Shown: positions 1 through 7,897 of the stretch, piece after piece
How positions within the stretch are numbered: position 1 is the first letter of the stretch
Layout: every line of letters begins with the position of its first letter
Origin: Acidobacteriota bacterium
GTDB lineage: Bacteria > Acidobacteriota > Terriglobia > Terriglobales > Acidobacteriaceae
NCBI GenBank assembly: GCA_021818105.1
Contig: JAKAFB010000036.1
Coordinates: forward strand, 1 to 32,385
Length of the DNA: 32,385 bases
Direction of reading: 5' to 3'
Notes under the pieces: model-generated
Told to the model about the DNA's origin: nothing
The model's database searches: none
The model's input: the letters and a program-made list of their open reading frames with translations, nothing else
Position numbers and translations under genes: made by a program

Positions 1-324
1 GCTCTGCAGACTGTGACCATCGCCGTGCTGCTGCACAGGCGGCAGATGGTGTCGCTGGCCAGCGTGGACTACACGGAACTGGGCCGCTGCACACTGGCTG
101 CGACAGCCGGCGGCGTCACGGTGTGGGTAGCCTTTGACTGGCTGGGTGGAATCGTCCTTCACGCGCTGGGCGCGCGCGCTGCTGCGCACATGCGGCTCGT
201 GGACCTGGTGATTGTGCTGGCGGGTTCGGCTGTATGGATCGCTGTGACAGGCCTCGTGCTGGCGAGGATGGGTTCGGCGCTGCCCCGCGTGGCCCTGCAG
301 CGGCTGGGGCTGGCGGCGCGCTGA
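1..324 (+). CDS. murJ: C-terminal fragment of a membrane protein, probably lipid II flippase MurJ
   Basis: The reading frame is open from the first base of the window and ends at TGA 322-324, so only about 107 C-terminal residues are present and the true start lies upstream. Seen: two clear hydrophobic segments, roughly residues 35-58 and 68-90, and a loop containing LHRRQMVSLASVDY. That loop resembles the region between the last helices of MurJ/MviN proteins, which flip lipid II across the inner membrane for peptidoglycan synthesis. The MurJ call is recognition from this short tail only. Another polytopic membrane protein of the same fold class is possible. The gene converges on the bactofilin gene and is followed by a GC-rich hairpin. 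Confidence 0.55.
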   Translation, partial: ALQTVTIAVLLHRRQMVSLASVDYTELGRCTLAATAGGVTVWVAFDWLGGIVLHALGARAAAHMRLVDLVIVLAGSAVWIAVTGLVLARMGSALPRVALQRLGLAAR

Positions 325-336
325 AACGCAGAACAC

Positions 337-356
337 CCCCCGGAAGGCTCCGGGGG
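337..356. terminator. GC-rich hairpin between convergent genes
   Basis: Perfect 8-bp inverted repeat CCCCCGGA / TCCGGGGG with a 4-base loop (AGGC), lying between the stop of the murJ-like gene (324) and the stop of the bactofilin gene (385). No strong T-run follows on either side, so it may be an intrinsic terminator acting on both strands or only a 3'-end stabilising stem. Confidence 0.5.
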
Positions 357-384
357 CTGCGCGGTTATCTGTAACGTTTATAGG

Positions 385-885
385 CTAGGCCTGTGCGGGC
401 TTGGCAGCCTCCGCCGCGGGTGCGGCCTTGGGTTCGGCCTTGGCATCGGGCTTGCGAATGTCGATGCCGCCCTTAAAGAAGGCACCATCCTCAATGCTGA
501 TGCGGGCAGCGGCCACGTCGCCGGTGAGGGCGCCTTCTGCGCGGATATCCACCCGGTCAGTGGCAGTGACGTTGCCGCGTACTTTGCCGAGCACCACAAT
601 TTCGCGTGCGTTAATGCTGGCGGCCACCTGGCCGTTGCGGCCCACGGTGACGCGGTTGCCGGGCAGGTTCACGCTGCCCTCCACCTTGCCGTCAATAAAG
701 AGCGACTCGGAGCCGGTGATTTCGCCCTTGATGACGAGGCTTTTGCCGATGGTGGCCTGCTCGCCAACCGCGGCGGCGGCAGCTGGCCGGGCAGGGGTTT
801 CAAACGCCGGAGGCGGCGGTACTGGCCGCGAAGGCTCCGGGGTGGGAGGAGGTGTCGATGGTCCGGACTGGCTGGGTTTCCACAT
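385..885 (-). CDS. Bactofilin family cytoskeletal protein
   Basis: A 166-residue protein: a proline-rich N-terminal tail (about residues 1-40), a central bactofilin (DUF583) beta-helix of about 100 residues, and an Ala/Lys-rich C-terminal tail. The repeated pattern of the core is visible (GKSLVIKGEITGSESLFIDG, then GKVEGSVNL, GKVRGNVTATDRVDI, GALTGDVAAARISI). Bactofilins polymerise without nucleotide into filaments that scaffold cell-wall enzymes or polar proteins, and some act with ParAB. The ATG at 883-885 has no well-spaced Shine-Dalgarno sequence. The in-frame TTG at 892-894 is preceded by AAAAGGA with a 6-base spacer, so translation may start there, three codons earlier. The gene is convergent with the murJ-like gene. 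Confidence 0.88.
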   Translation of the reverse strand: MWKPSQSGPSTPPPTPEPSRPVPPPPAFETPARPAAAAAVGEQATIGKSLVIKGEITGSESLFIDGKVEGSVNLPGNRVTVGRNGQVAASINAREIVVLGKVRGNVTATDRVDIRAEGALTGDVAAARISIEDGAFFKGGIDIRKPDAKAEPKAAPAAEAAKPAQA

Positions 886-1187
886 AGCGCTCAACGGGTA
901 TCCTTTTCTGTCCTGGTGGGACTGGGTTGCCAAGGCAGGGGCCAATTCCGTGGGCCCGAAGATTGGTTTCCGCGGGCTGGCGTGCAATGCTACCGCAGTA
1001 TTGTTGTAATTCCTGCTCGGCGGGCCCAAGCTTATCTACTGCGGCTATTGTATGCCCTGGCGCCGCAATGCTTCGAACGGCCACGGCATGCACTTCCCGC
1101 AGGTTTCCAACTGTAAGAACACTATACCCCCAGAAATTGCAAAACAGACCGCGCCGTACCCCTACAATCACCCCAGGAGAGGACACG
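886..1187. other. Divergent intergenic region of 302 bp
   Basis: This gap separates the bactofilin gene (minus) from the amidohydrolase gene (plus), so it must hold promoters for both. The only readable signal is TACAAT at 1163-1168, a possible -10 box for the plus-strand gene. TTGCAA at 1137-1142 is a possible -35 box, but its 20-base spacing is longer than ideal. AGGAG at about 1174-1178 is the Shine-Dalgarno sequence of the amidohydrolase. I see no RNA gene or repeat here. Confidence 0.4.
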
Positions 1188-2936
1188 ATGGTCCATATTC
1201 CATACGTCACACGTGCGTGTGCTGTGCTGATTGCTTCAACACTGCTGGTCGTTGGCTTGCATGCCGCTGCCCAGCAGAAGCCCGCCCAGCACCAGCCCAC
1301 CCAGCACCAGCCCTTCGACGTGCTCATAACCAACGGGCACATCATTGACGGTACAGGTTCGCCGTGGTACTCGGGCGACGTGGGGATTCGTGACGGGCAC
1401 ATTGCCGCCATTGGCAAGCTGACGGAGATGCCTGCGAAGCACACGATCAACGCGCACGGTATGGTGGTGGCCCCGGGATTCATCGACATGCTCGGCCAGA
1501 GCGAACTGACCATGCTCGTGGACCCACGCCTGCCGTCGAAGATCTACCAGGGAATCACCACGGAGATCACGGGCGAGGGCGACTCTGTTGCGCCGATCAA
1601 TGATGCGATGATTGCCGACGATCGCGCCTCGTATGAGCACTTCCACATCACGCCGGACTGGCGCACGCTGCAGCAGTATTTTGCGCGGATTGAGAAGCAG
1701 GGCATGGGCATCAACCTGGCCAGCTACGTAGGCGCCACCACCGTGCGGCGGATGGTGCTGGGCGATGCCGACGTGCAGCCCACACCGGAGCAACTGAGGC
1801 AGATGCAGGCGCTCGTGCGCGATGCGATGCGCGATGGCGCAATGGGTGTGTCCTCGTCCCTGCAATACGCGCCCGCGCCCTATGCGAAGACGAGCGAGCT
1901 GATCGCGCTGGCCAGCGTGGCGGGCGAGTATGGGGGCATCTATGCCACACACATGCGCAGCGAGGGCGATGCTGTGCTGGAATCAATTGACGAGACGGCG
2001 CGCATTGGGCGCGAGGCACACGTGCCGGTGGAGATCTGGCACCTGAAGGCGGCAGGCAAAGCCAACTGGGGCAAGATGCCGCAGATTGTGGCGCGCATCA
2101 ACGCCGCGCGCGCATCCGGCGTAGACATGAGCGCCAATACATACGCCTACACAGCGTGGTTCAACACGTTCTCGGCGTTCATTCCGCCGTGGGCGCACGA
2201 CGGCGGCGATGCAAAGCTGATTACCCGGCTCAAGGACCCGGCGATGCGCGCGCGCATCCGCAAAGACCTGCAGACGAGCGGCAAGGACTCCGCCGGCGAG
2301 AGCTGGGACAACGAGTGGCAGGAGGTCGGCGGGCCGGAGGGCATTCTGATTGCCGTGGTGCAGAACCCGGCGCTGCTGCCGCTCCAGGGCAAGCGCCTGT
2401 CAGAAGTGGCCGCGGAGTGGCACGAAGACCCCATCGACGCGCTCTGCGACCTGCTCATCAAGGACAACGCCTTTACCGAGGTGGCCGTGTTCGGCATGAG
2501 CGAGCCGGACGTGGTGCTGGCGCTGCAGCAGCCGTGGGTCGCCATCGACAACGACTCGCAGGGCACCGCGCCCGATGGGCTGCTGGCACAGGAGCATCCG
2601 CACCCCCGCGCGTATGGCACCTTCCCGCGCATCCTGCGCAAGTATGTGCGTGAAGGGCACGCGCTCGCGCTGCCGGATGCGATTCGCAAGTTCAGCGCAC
2701 TGCCCGCGCAGCGCATGGGCCTCACCGACCGCGGCGTGCTGAAGAAAGGCATGTGGGCAGATGTGGTCGTGTTTGACCCGGCAACGATTAGTGACAAGGC
2801 AACCTATGAGAATCCCAACCAACTCTCCGTGGGCATGCAGGATGTGCTGGTGAACGGCGTGCCGGTGATTGAAGACGGAAAGATGACCGGCGCATTGCCA
2901 GGCAAGGTGCTGCGCGGGCCGGGGTATGTGCCGTAG
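1188..2936 (+). CDS. Exported amidohydrolase, N-acyl-D-amino-acid deacylase-like
   Basis: A 582-residue protein with a Sec-type signal peptide (hydrophobic stretch about residues 8-25, ending near AAAQQ) and then the amidohydrolase fold. N-terminal composite beta-domain: FDVLITNGHIIDGTG, about residue 43 onward. C-terminal return of that domain: GMWADVVVFDPATI. Family members remove the acyl group from N-acyl-D-amino acids in a zinc-dependent reaction. His255 (THMRSEGD) and His285 (WHLKAAG) are spaced 30 residues apart, as are the zinc histidines of D-aminoacylase, and Asp456 (IDNDSQG) fits the catalytic aspartate. The usual HxH after PGFID is absent (PGFIDMLGQSE), and the usual cysteine of the GNCG motif is replaced by GEG. 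Substrate is therefore uncertain. The start is fixed by AGGAG upstream and by the signal peptide, although the frame is open further upstream. The signal peptide is followed by a short QHQPTQHQP repeat. Confidence 0.85.
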   Translation: MVHIPYVTRACAVLIASTLLVVGLHAAAQQKPAQHQPTQHQPFDVLITNGHIIDGTGSPWYSGDVGIRDGHIAAIGKLTEMPAKHTINAHGMVVAPGFIDMLGQSELTMLVDPRLPSKIYQGITTEITGEGDSVAPINDAMIADDRASYEHFHITPDWRTLQQYFARIEKQGMGINLASYVGATTVRRMVLGDADVQPTPEQLRQMQALVRDAMRDGAMGVSSSLQYAPAPYAKTSELIALASVAGEYGGIYATHMRSEGDAVLESIDETARIGREAHVPVEIWHLKAAGKANWGKMPQIVARINAARASGVDMSANTYAYTAWFNTFSAFIPPWAHDGGDAKLITRLKDPAMRARIRKDLQTSGKDSAGESWDNEWQEVGGPEGILIAVVQNPALLPLQGKRLSEVAAEWHEDPIDALCDLLIKDNAFTEVAVFGMSEPDVVLALQQPWVAIDNDSQGTAPDGLLAQEHPHPRAYGTFPRILRKYVREGHALALPDAIRKFSALPAQRMGLTDRGVLKKGMWADVVVFDPATISDKATYENPNQLSVGMQDVLVNGVPVIEDGKMTGALPGKVLRGPGYVP

Positions 2937-2968
2937 GCGCATACTGCGCATGTGATGCGATACAGGAA

Positions 2969-3001
2969 GGCCCGGCAGTATCGCCGGGCCCTGGTTATTT
3001 T
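2969..3001. terminator. Bidirectional intrinsic terminator
   Basis: Perfect 8-bp stem GGCCCGGC (2969-2976) / GCCGGGCC (2983-2990), six-base loop, followed on the plus strand by CTGGTTATTTTT. It lies between the stops of the amidohydrolase (2936) and dnaN (3020) genes, which converge, so it probably ends both transcripts. Confidence 0.8.
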
Positions 3002-3019
3002 TCTCTGCGTGAACTTGTC

Positions 3020-4192
3020 TCAAATACGCATCGGCATCAGCACGTAGCGCGAACGGTACTCAGCGTCGGGGTCCTCCGGGCGAATCTGGCCTGCGGACTG
3101 TGAGTCCTTGAACTCCAGCCGTACCTCGCCCTCGTTGCCCAGCGACTTGAGAAATTCGAGAATGTAGCCCGAGTTGAAGCCCACCATGATGGGCTCGCCG
3201 GAGTAGGGCGTATCAATCGTGTCTTCGCTCTCGCCACTCTCTGTGGACTGTGAGCTGATCTTCAGTTCGTTGCTTTCCAGCCGCAGCTTGATCGCTCCCG
3301 ACCGTTCGTCTGCAAATTGCGCCACGCGCTGGATAGCCGACGCCAGCTCGCTGGACCGCACCACCACAAAGCGCGAGTTGTCGCGCGGCATCACTGCCTC
3401 ATAGTTGGGGAACTGCCCGGAAAGCTTCCGCGAGCTGAGCGTGCGATGCCCCACACGGAAGAACAGCGTGTGCTCGTCATCGGCAAACTCTACCTTGTCC
3501 GCGTCGGTGTTGGAGAGCAGTTGCTGCAGCTCGTGTAGCGCTTTGCGCGGAATCAGCACGCGCTTTTCGCCGCTGATGCCCTCGAGCGCCTCGCCTGGCT
3601 TTTCGACAAAGCTCAGCCGGTGGCCATCCGTTGCCACCATCGCCAGCGACTCGGCCTTCAGCACCAGCAGCGCACCGTTCAGCGTGTAACGCGATTCTTC
3701 ATTCGAAATCGCGAACACGGTGCGCGCAATCAATGTCTTGAGCGCCGCTGAGGGAATGCTGGTGACAGAGACAGCAGGGAACTCCGGCACCTGCGGATAA
3801 TTTGCGCGCGCCATGCCCACCATCTTGGTGTTTGAGCGGCCGCTGCGAATCTGCACCCAGTGGTTCTCCAACAGCTTGATGGAAATGTCACCGTCGGGCA
3901 GCAGCTTTACATAGTCATACAGCTTGCGCGCTGGAATCGTGCACGAGCCCGCCTTCTTCACCTTCACCGCGGCGCTGGTGCGGATGGCTTGGTCGAGGTC
4001 CGTAGCGATGATGTTCAGCCGGTCGCCCTCGGCTTCCAGTAGAAAGTTGGACAGGATGGGAATCGTGGTCTTGCGTTCCACCACACTTTGCGTTGCGGTG
4101 AGTTCCTTCACCAGTTCCTGGCGGCTTACGGTTATCTCCATTGCTGCCCCCTGCGCTGCCGGCTTCTCCACTTCAGTTTCCACCATAGACAT
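3020..4192 (-). CDS. dnaN: DNA polymerase III subunit beta (sliding clamp)
   Basis: The protein forms the ring that tethers the replicative polymerase to DNA. At 390 residues from the first ATG it carries the three clamp domains in order. Recognisable family segments are ELVKELTATQSVVERKTTIPILSNFLLEA, ATDGHRLSF, GQFPNYEAVMP and a C-terminal YVLMPMRI, the last being part of the peptide-binding pocket region. Two starts are possible: ATG 4190-4192 (GAGG eight bases upstream) and ATG 4139-4141 (AGGGGG about five bases upstream). The second gives 373 residues beginning MEITVSRQEL, which fits the usual family length better. dnaN is not next to dnaA here. Upstream on the same strand, 254 bp away, is the tannase gene, an unrelated function, so dnaN probably has its own promoter. 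Confidence 0.97.
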   Translation of the reverse strand: MSMVETEVEKPAAQGAAMEITVSRQELVKELTATQSVVERKTTIPILSNFLLEAEGDRLNIIATDLDQAIRTSAAVKVKKAGSCTIPARKLYDYVKLLPDGDISIKLLENHWVQIRSGRSNTKMVGMARANYPQVPEFPAVSVTSIPSAALKTLIARTVFAISNEESRYTLNGALLVLKAESLAMVATDGHRLSFVEKPGEALEGISGEKRVLIPRKALHELQQLLSNTDADKVEFADDEHTLFFRVGHRTLSSRKLSGQFPNYEAVMPRDNSRFVVVRSSELASAIQRVAQFADERSGAIKLRLESNELKISSQSTESGESEDTIDTPYSGEPIMVGFNSGYILEFLKSLGNEGEVRLEFKDSQSAGQIRPEDPDAEYRSRYVLMPMRI

Positions 4193-4446
4193 TCCATAGC
4201 CCTCGCCGTGTGAGCACCGGCGTCCCAGGCCTTCACCACCTGCCGCCCGGCTGCTGCTCGATGCGCCGTCCGCTGTGCCCGCGACAGCCTTCCTTGCAAG
4301 GGACCCGCGCTTTTCTTATCACTGATTGTATTCACCTTGTCCAGACTGCATGCGTGGAAAACGTAGCACCAAATCTGGATTCTGCGCGCCTGGTTCCCGC
4401 TTCATCAACAAACCTACGCCCGCTTGTGCCTCCACCCTCCTGCGTC

Positions 4447-6018
4447 CTACGGCTCCACGCAGGCAAAGTTGGCTGCATCCGTCGTGTCGCCCGTGCCTTT
4501 GTAGTGCAGTACTTTGGGATACGCGCACAGCGGCCGCGTCATCACTGCCTTCATTGCGCCGTTCGGTTCAGGCGCATATTTCGTCGCGATCACTGGTTCG
4601 TCCGGCTTGCCCTGCTCGACCCACTGCGTCAGTTCGTCAAACACACCATACTTCGGCTCCTTCTCACTCGCCAGGCCGAGCTGCCCAAAGAAGCTCGCTC
4701 CCGGGCCTCCTGCGCAATGCTCCATGCCGGGAATCATGTAGAGCCGCACGAACCCTGCTGTCTTCGCCGTGCCCAGACGCGTTTCCACGGCTTCGTAATA
4801 GGCCACCGTACTGCCAGGAGGAATCGCCGGATCGTTCCAGCCATGATAGAGAATCAGCTTGCCGCCGCGCGCCGCAAAGCGACTGAGGTCAGGATCAGTG
4901 GAATCGAGGTCCGCAGCCGTTTTCGCGCGGGACTCCTTGAGCGCAGCATCCAAATCGGCCGTCAGCATGTTCCACCTCGGATCGCCTGTCACCAGGTAGC
5001 GGAAATTGTTGCGCGCAAAGCGCGCCCCGAGCGAAGCTCCAGGGTCATCGCCCACCACCCATGGCCTCCACCCTGTCTCATCCCCCATTTCGAAGCCATG
5101 GAAGAATGGCTTGCCGCTGTGATCCACCGGGCCGCGATAGAGCCCCCTTACCGCCTGCACCTGCTGCGGCGTCAGGCATTGGTCCGTGTCCGCACCCTTG
5201 CATGTGAGGACTGCCGGGTCAAAATGACAGGCCTCCGGATTCGCAATCACGCCATCTTTTACGCCGTCTGCTTCATCGCATGCTGCCAGAGCCGCGTCTT
5301 GAATGGCCTTGAGCTTGCGGGGTGGCAAATACGCTCGCGGATCGTCCAGGAGCATTTGCATCCCTGCCACGCCTTCCGTCGTCAGCGTGGACCATGCATT
5401 TGCGGGTGCGCCGGCCAAAATGCCGTCATAGTCCTCGGGGAAGCGCTGCGCCTCCATCAGCGCTTCGCGTCCGCCATTTGAGCACGAGTCGAAGTATGCC
5501 TTGGACTGGGGTTTGCCGTAGTATGCCTGCACGATCTCACCGGCGCGCTGCCGCGTCTGGTGCACTGCGCGCCAGCCAAAGTCCTTTACCTTCTCCGGAT
5601 GCCCATACGCCCAGCTGCCATCCGTCCCCTCGCCATCGTGGCCGGCATTGGAACCCGCCACTGCATATCCACGTTTCAGGTACCTTGCCATCTCTCCGTA
5701 ATCAATCGACCCTGCAAATCCACCGTTGCCTACGCCCAGCAGGCGACCGTTCCAACCGGACTGCGGCAGCCAGACCTCAAACCGAATCTCCGAGTCACTT
5801 GACGGGCGCATCACGCCTTCTACACGGCACAGCACCGGCAAATCCTGCTGCACCTGCCCACCCGCCTCCAGTGTTCCGTTTATGACCGCCTCAGCACGCG
5901 TGATCGTCGTTGTGTCCAGCTTCAGCTTCGCCAGCGCCGCGCAATCTTGGGCTCGTCCCATCGCGCCTTGCGCCGCCCACAATCCCGCCACGGCCAACCC
6001 AACCCATAACCTCTGCAT
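4447..6018 (-). CDS. Secreted tannase / feruloyl esterase family hydrolase
   Basis: A 523-residue alpha/beta-hydrolase of the tannase family (Pfam Tannase), which cleaves ester bonds of galloyl or feruloyl groups in plant phenolics. A signal peptide is visible (hydrophobic residues about 4-20, ending near GRAQ), so the enzyme is exported. The family's CS-D-HC catalytic signature is complete: Cys179-Ser180 in DSCSNGG, Asp396 in NDPAIPPG, and His434-Cys435 in MEHCAGGPG. The two cysteines are expected to form a disulfide holding Ser and His together. A calcium-site or lid region lies between about residues 220 and 330. The start is supported by GGAGG six bases before ATG 6016-6018 and by an upstream extended -10 promoter. 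No transporter or aromatic-degradation genes lie beside it. The exact ester substrate cannot be told from sequence alone. Confidence 0.92.
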   Translation of the reverse strand: MQRLWVGLAVAGLWAAQGAMGRAQDCAALAKLKLDTTTITRAEAVINGTLEAGGQVQQDLPVLCRVEGVMRPSSDSEIRFEVWLPQSGWNGRLLGVGNGGFAGSIDYGEMARYLKRGYAVAGSNAGHDGEGTDGSWAYGHPEKVKDFGWRAVHQTRQRAGEIVQAYYGKPQSKAYFDSCSNGGREALMEAQRFPEDYDGILAGAPANAWSTLTTEGVAGMQMLLDDPRAYLPPRKLKAIQDAALAACDEADGVKDGVIANPEACHFDPAVLTCKGADTDQCLTPQQVQAVRGLYRGPVDHSGKPFFHGFEMGDETGWRPWVVGDDPGASLGARFARNNFRYLVTGDPRWNMLTADLDAALKESRAKTAADLDSTDPDLSRFAARGGKLILYHGWNDPAIPPGSTVAYYEAVETRLGTAKTAGFVRLYMIPGMEHCAGGPGASFFGQLGLASEKEPKYGVFDELTQWVEQGKPDEPVIATKYAPEPNGAMKAVMTRPLCAYPKVLHYKGTGDTTDAANFACVEP

Positions 6019-6059
6019 AGCGCCTCCTCGCCGTGCCGTACCTTCCGGTCATTGCAGCC

Positions 6060-6068
6060 TTTATAGCA
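6060..6068 (-). promoter_or_regulatory. Extended -10 promoter of the tannase gene
   Basis: On the minus strand this reads TGCTATAAA, an extended -10 element (TGN plus TATAAA), ending about 42 bases before the tannase ATG. No good -35 box is present, which is acceptable for an extended -10 promoter. The implied leader is about 35 bases and contains the GGAGG ribosome site. Confidence 0.5.
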
Positions 6069-6211
6069 GAGCGCTCCCTTTGCCTGTACTGCAGTTCCAC
6101 CTATAGCTCATGCTTGGCGTCCGCGACGGGGAAGAGGAAAGGAGTGTTTAAGAAAAGAAAAATACAGTAGTCTCCGTCGTTCACATAGGAAAAGTGGAAA
6201 GAGAGCCGATA

Positions 6212-6240
6212 ACCCACACTGGCGCGGACATCGTGTGGGT
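6212..6240. repeat. 8-bp perfect inverted repeat, operator-like
   Basis: Arms ACCCACAC (6212-6219) and GTGTGGGT (6233-6240) are separated by 13 bases. It lies about 190 bp upstream of the tannase start and 325 bp upstream of folC, too far from any 3' end to be a terminator of a known gene. It could be a regulator binding site or the stem of an unannotated transcript. Confidence 0.35.
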
Positions 6241-6453
6241 ACAGGTTTTCTAAAAAGCGTCTGTGTCATTCAGGAGAATTGGAAAAACTGCTCCAAGTGC
6301 CAGGGTTACGCCCCAACTTTCCCACGGCTCCCACAGCCATGCTCTACACCCCTGTGCATCGCTGCCCTTTTTTGTGCAAACCACGTCCCGGAGCGCATCA
6401 GGCAAGGGTTTGGAACGGCCCAGTCCTCCACAAGGGACTCCTCTTCCACGACT

Positions 6454-6480
6454 TCCACAATACCCCCTAACCATTGTGGA
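6454..6480. repeat. Inverted repeat TCCACAAT / ATTGTGGA
   Basis: Perfect 8-bp arms (6454-6461 and 6473-6480) around an 11-base spacer. Each arm contains the TCCACA core of a DnaA box. A further TCCACA occurs about 26 bases to the left. It lies upstream of folC, 86 bp before its start codon. Confidence 0.35.
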
Positions 6481-6550
6481 GATTAGAGGTAAAAATTGAC
6501 CACAAGATCGCACATGTCTCGAGATTCCTGCCGCCGCAACCTCCGCCTTT

Positions 6551-6556
6551 TATACT
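6551..6556 (+). promoter_or_regulatory. Probable -10 box of folC, leaderless transcript likely
   Basis: TATACT ends nine bases before the folC ATG (6566). No Shine-Dalgarno sequence precedes that ATG. With the usual 6-9 base distance from -10 box to start site, transcription would begin at or within a few bases of the ATG, giving a leaderless mRNA. No good -35 hexamer is visible at 17 bases. Confidence 0.4.
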
Positions 6557-6565
6557 GGACTTTCC

Positions 6566-7897
6566 ATGTCTTATCAGGCAGCTATCGACCAGCTCAGCGC
6601 CATGACGCCTGAGCTCTACACGCAGCCGGGTCACGCGCGGCGTAAGTTCTCCCTGGCTGAAATCGGAGTTTTGCTTGGTGCACTCGGCAATCCCCACCGG
6701 CAGTTTCCCTCGGTTTTGATCGCAGGCACCAACGGCAAGGGCTCGACGGCGTCCACGCTTGCGTCGATTCTGAACGCTGCGGGGCTGCGCACGGGCCTCT
6801 ATACCTCTCCTCACCTGGAGCGGCCGAATGAGCGTATCCGCATCAGTGGTGCCGAAATCTCCGACGGTGACTTCGCTGCGCGCTACTTCCGCGTCCATGA
6901 CACAGCCCAGCAGCTTGTACTCTCCGGCGCGCTGGTTCAGATGCCCAGTTTCTTTGAGACGCTCACCGCCATGGCCTTTCTACACTTTGCCGAAGAAGCA
7001 GTCGAGTTTGCTGTTCTCGAAGTGGGCATGGGCGGCCGCCTCGACGCCACGAATATCGTCGATCCGCTTCTATCAGTCATCACGGATATATCCCTCGATC
7101 ACACGGAGTGGCTCGGCTCCACCATTGGAGCGATTGCGCGGGAGAAGGCCGGGATCCTGCGCCCTCACGGCACGCTCGTGACCCTGCCGCAGCATCCGGA
7201 AGCCAATCAGGCCCTCGGCGAAGTCGCCACACAGTTGGACGTGCACGGCGTGAGTGCCACGCCGTACATGCCCTCCATCGCCGACAAACCGGGCGAGCCT
7301 TACATGGTCGAAGTTCGCGGCATGCCCATCACGGTTGACTCGCCCCTGCATGGAGCGCACCAGCACCGCAACGTGGCGCTGGCGATTGCCGCCGCCGTGG
7401 AGTTGGCCACCACTCATAACCTACCCCTCACACCAGCAGCCATAGCCACCGGTATTCGAGAGACCAGCTGGCCGGGCCGCCTGGAGCGCATCACGGCGAA
7501 TGGCATGACCTGGATCCTTGACGTTGCGCACAATCCCGCCGGCGCATGGGCCTTACGCTCCGGCCTGCGTAATGAGTTTGCCGCGCTGGGCGAGGCCCAT
7601 CCGCGGACACTCGTCTTTAGTTGTCTGCGCGACAAACCAGTTGCCGAAATGGCGCAGATCCTCTTCCCACTCTTCGACCGTGTGTTCTTCGCACCGATTC
7701 ACAGCGCGCGCGCAACGCCCATGAGCGACCTGCTGGCAGCCGCAGAGACTACGGGCACGGCAGGCACAGCCGTTGAACTTGTGGCACAGGCGCTGGATGA
7801 GGCGCGCGCGGCCGGTGGGATTGCCGTCATCTCGGGTTCCGTGTACCTGGTGGGAGAAGCACGCTCGCTTTTGCTGTCCGAGGCCGCACACTCATGA
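6566..7897 (+). CDS. folC: Bifunctional folylpolyglutamate / dihydrofolate synthase family protein
   Basis: A 443-residue Mur-ligase-fold enzyme that adds glutamate to folates (and, in many bacteria, to dihydropteroate) using ATP. Seen: the P-loop GTNGKGST at about residues 53-60; the folate-side motif TGLYTSPHLERPNERI; the Mur-ligase core EVGMGGRLDATNIV; the conserved DHTEWLG and REKAGI segments; and, in the C-terminal domain, WPGRLERI and LDVAHNP. Length and motif order are normal for FolC. Whether it also has dihydrofolate synthase activity cannot be judged here. The stop codon overlaps the start of the next gene (ATGA at 7894-7897), so folC and plsC are likely co-transcribed and translationally coupled. 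The start has no ribosome site and sits just behind a -10-like box. Confidence 0.95.
   Translation: MSYQAAIDQLSAMTPELYTQPGHARRKFSLAEIGVLLGALGNPHRQFPSVLIAGTNGKGSTASTLASILNAAGLRTGLYTSPHLERPNERIRISGAEISDGDFAARYFRVHDTAQQLVLSGALVQMPSFFETLTAMAFLHFAEEAVEFAVLEVGMGGRLDATNIVDPLLSVITDISLDHTEWLGSTIGAIAREKAGILRPHGTLVTLPQHPEANQALGEVATQLDVHGVSATPYMPSIADKPGEPYMVEVRGMPITVDSPLHGAHQHRNVALAIAAAVELATTHNLPLTPAAIATGIRETSWPGRLERITANGMTWILDVAHNPAGAWALRSGLRNEFAALGEAHPRTLVFSCLRDKPVAEMAQILFPLFDRVFFAPIHSARATPMSDLLAAAETTGTAGTAVELVAQALDEARAAGGIAVISGSVYLVGEARSLLLSEAAHS

Larger units (their letters stand above)
6019..6565. other. 547-bp divergent gene-free region with inverted repeats and TCCACA motifs
   Basis: No convincing gene is present: short open frames exist on both strands but lack ribosome sites and recognisable protein. 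Visible structure: a purine-rich stretch at about 6130-6170; a perfect inverted repeat ACCCACAC / GTGTGGGT (6212-6219 and 6233-6240); and a cluster near the folC side with TCCACA at 6428, at 6454 and, inverted, ending at 6480. The last two form a perfect 8-bp inverted repeat. These resemble degenerate DnaA boxes, but none matches TTATCCACA fully. The region must also carry the tannase and folC promoters. Confidence 0.5.

Noticed and set aside
927..1187. In-frame upstream extension of the amidohydrolase by 87 codons
   Set aside because: It would bury the signal peptide and ignore the AGGAG site. It is only an open frame through the divergent promoter region.
4210..5481. A 423-codon plus-strand frame spanning the dnaN-tannase gap and the tannase 3' half
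   Set aside because: The opposite strand has the complete CS-D-HC tannase signature. The plus frame is Arg/Cys/His-rich and has no family resemblance.
6235..6513. Short overlapping open frames of 60-90 codons on both strands in the tannase-folC gap
   Set aside because: Cys/Pro/Ser-rich text without ribosome sites or recognisable features, and they overlap each other in several frames.
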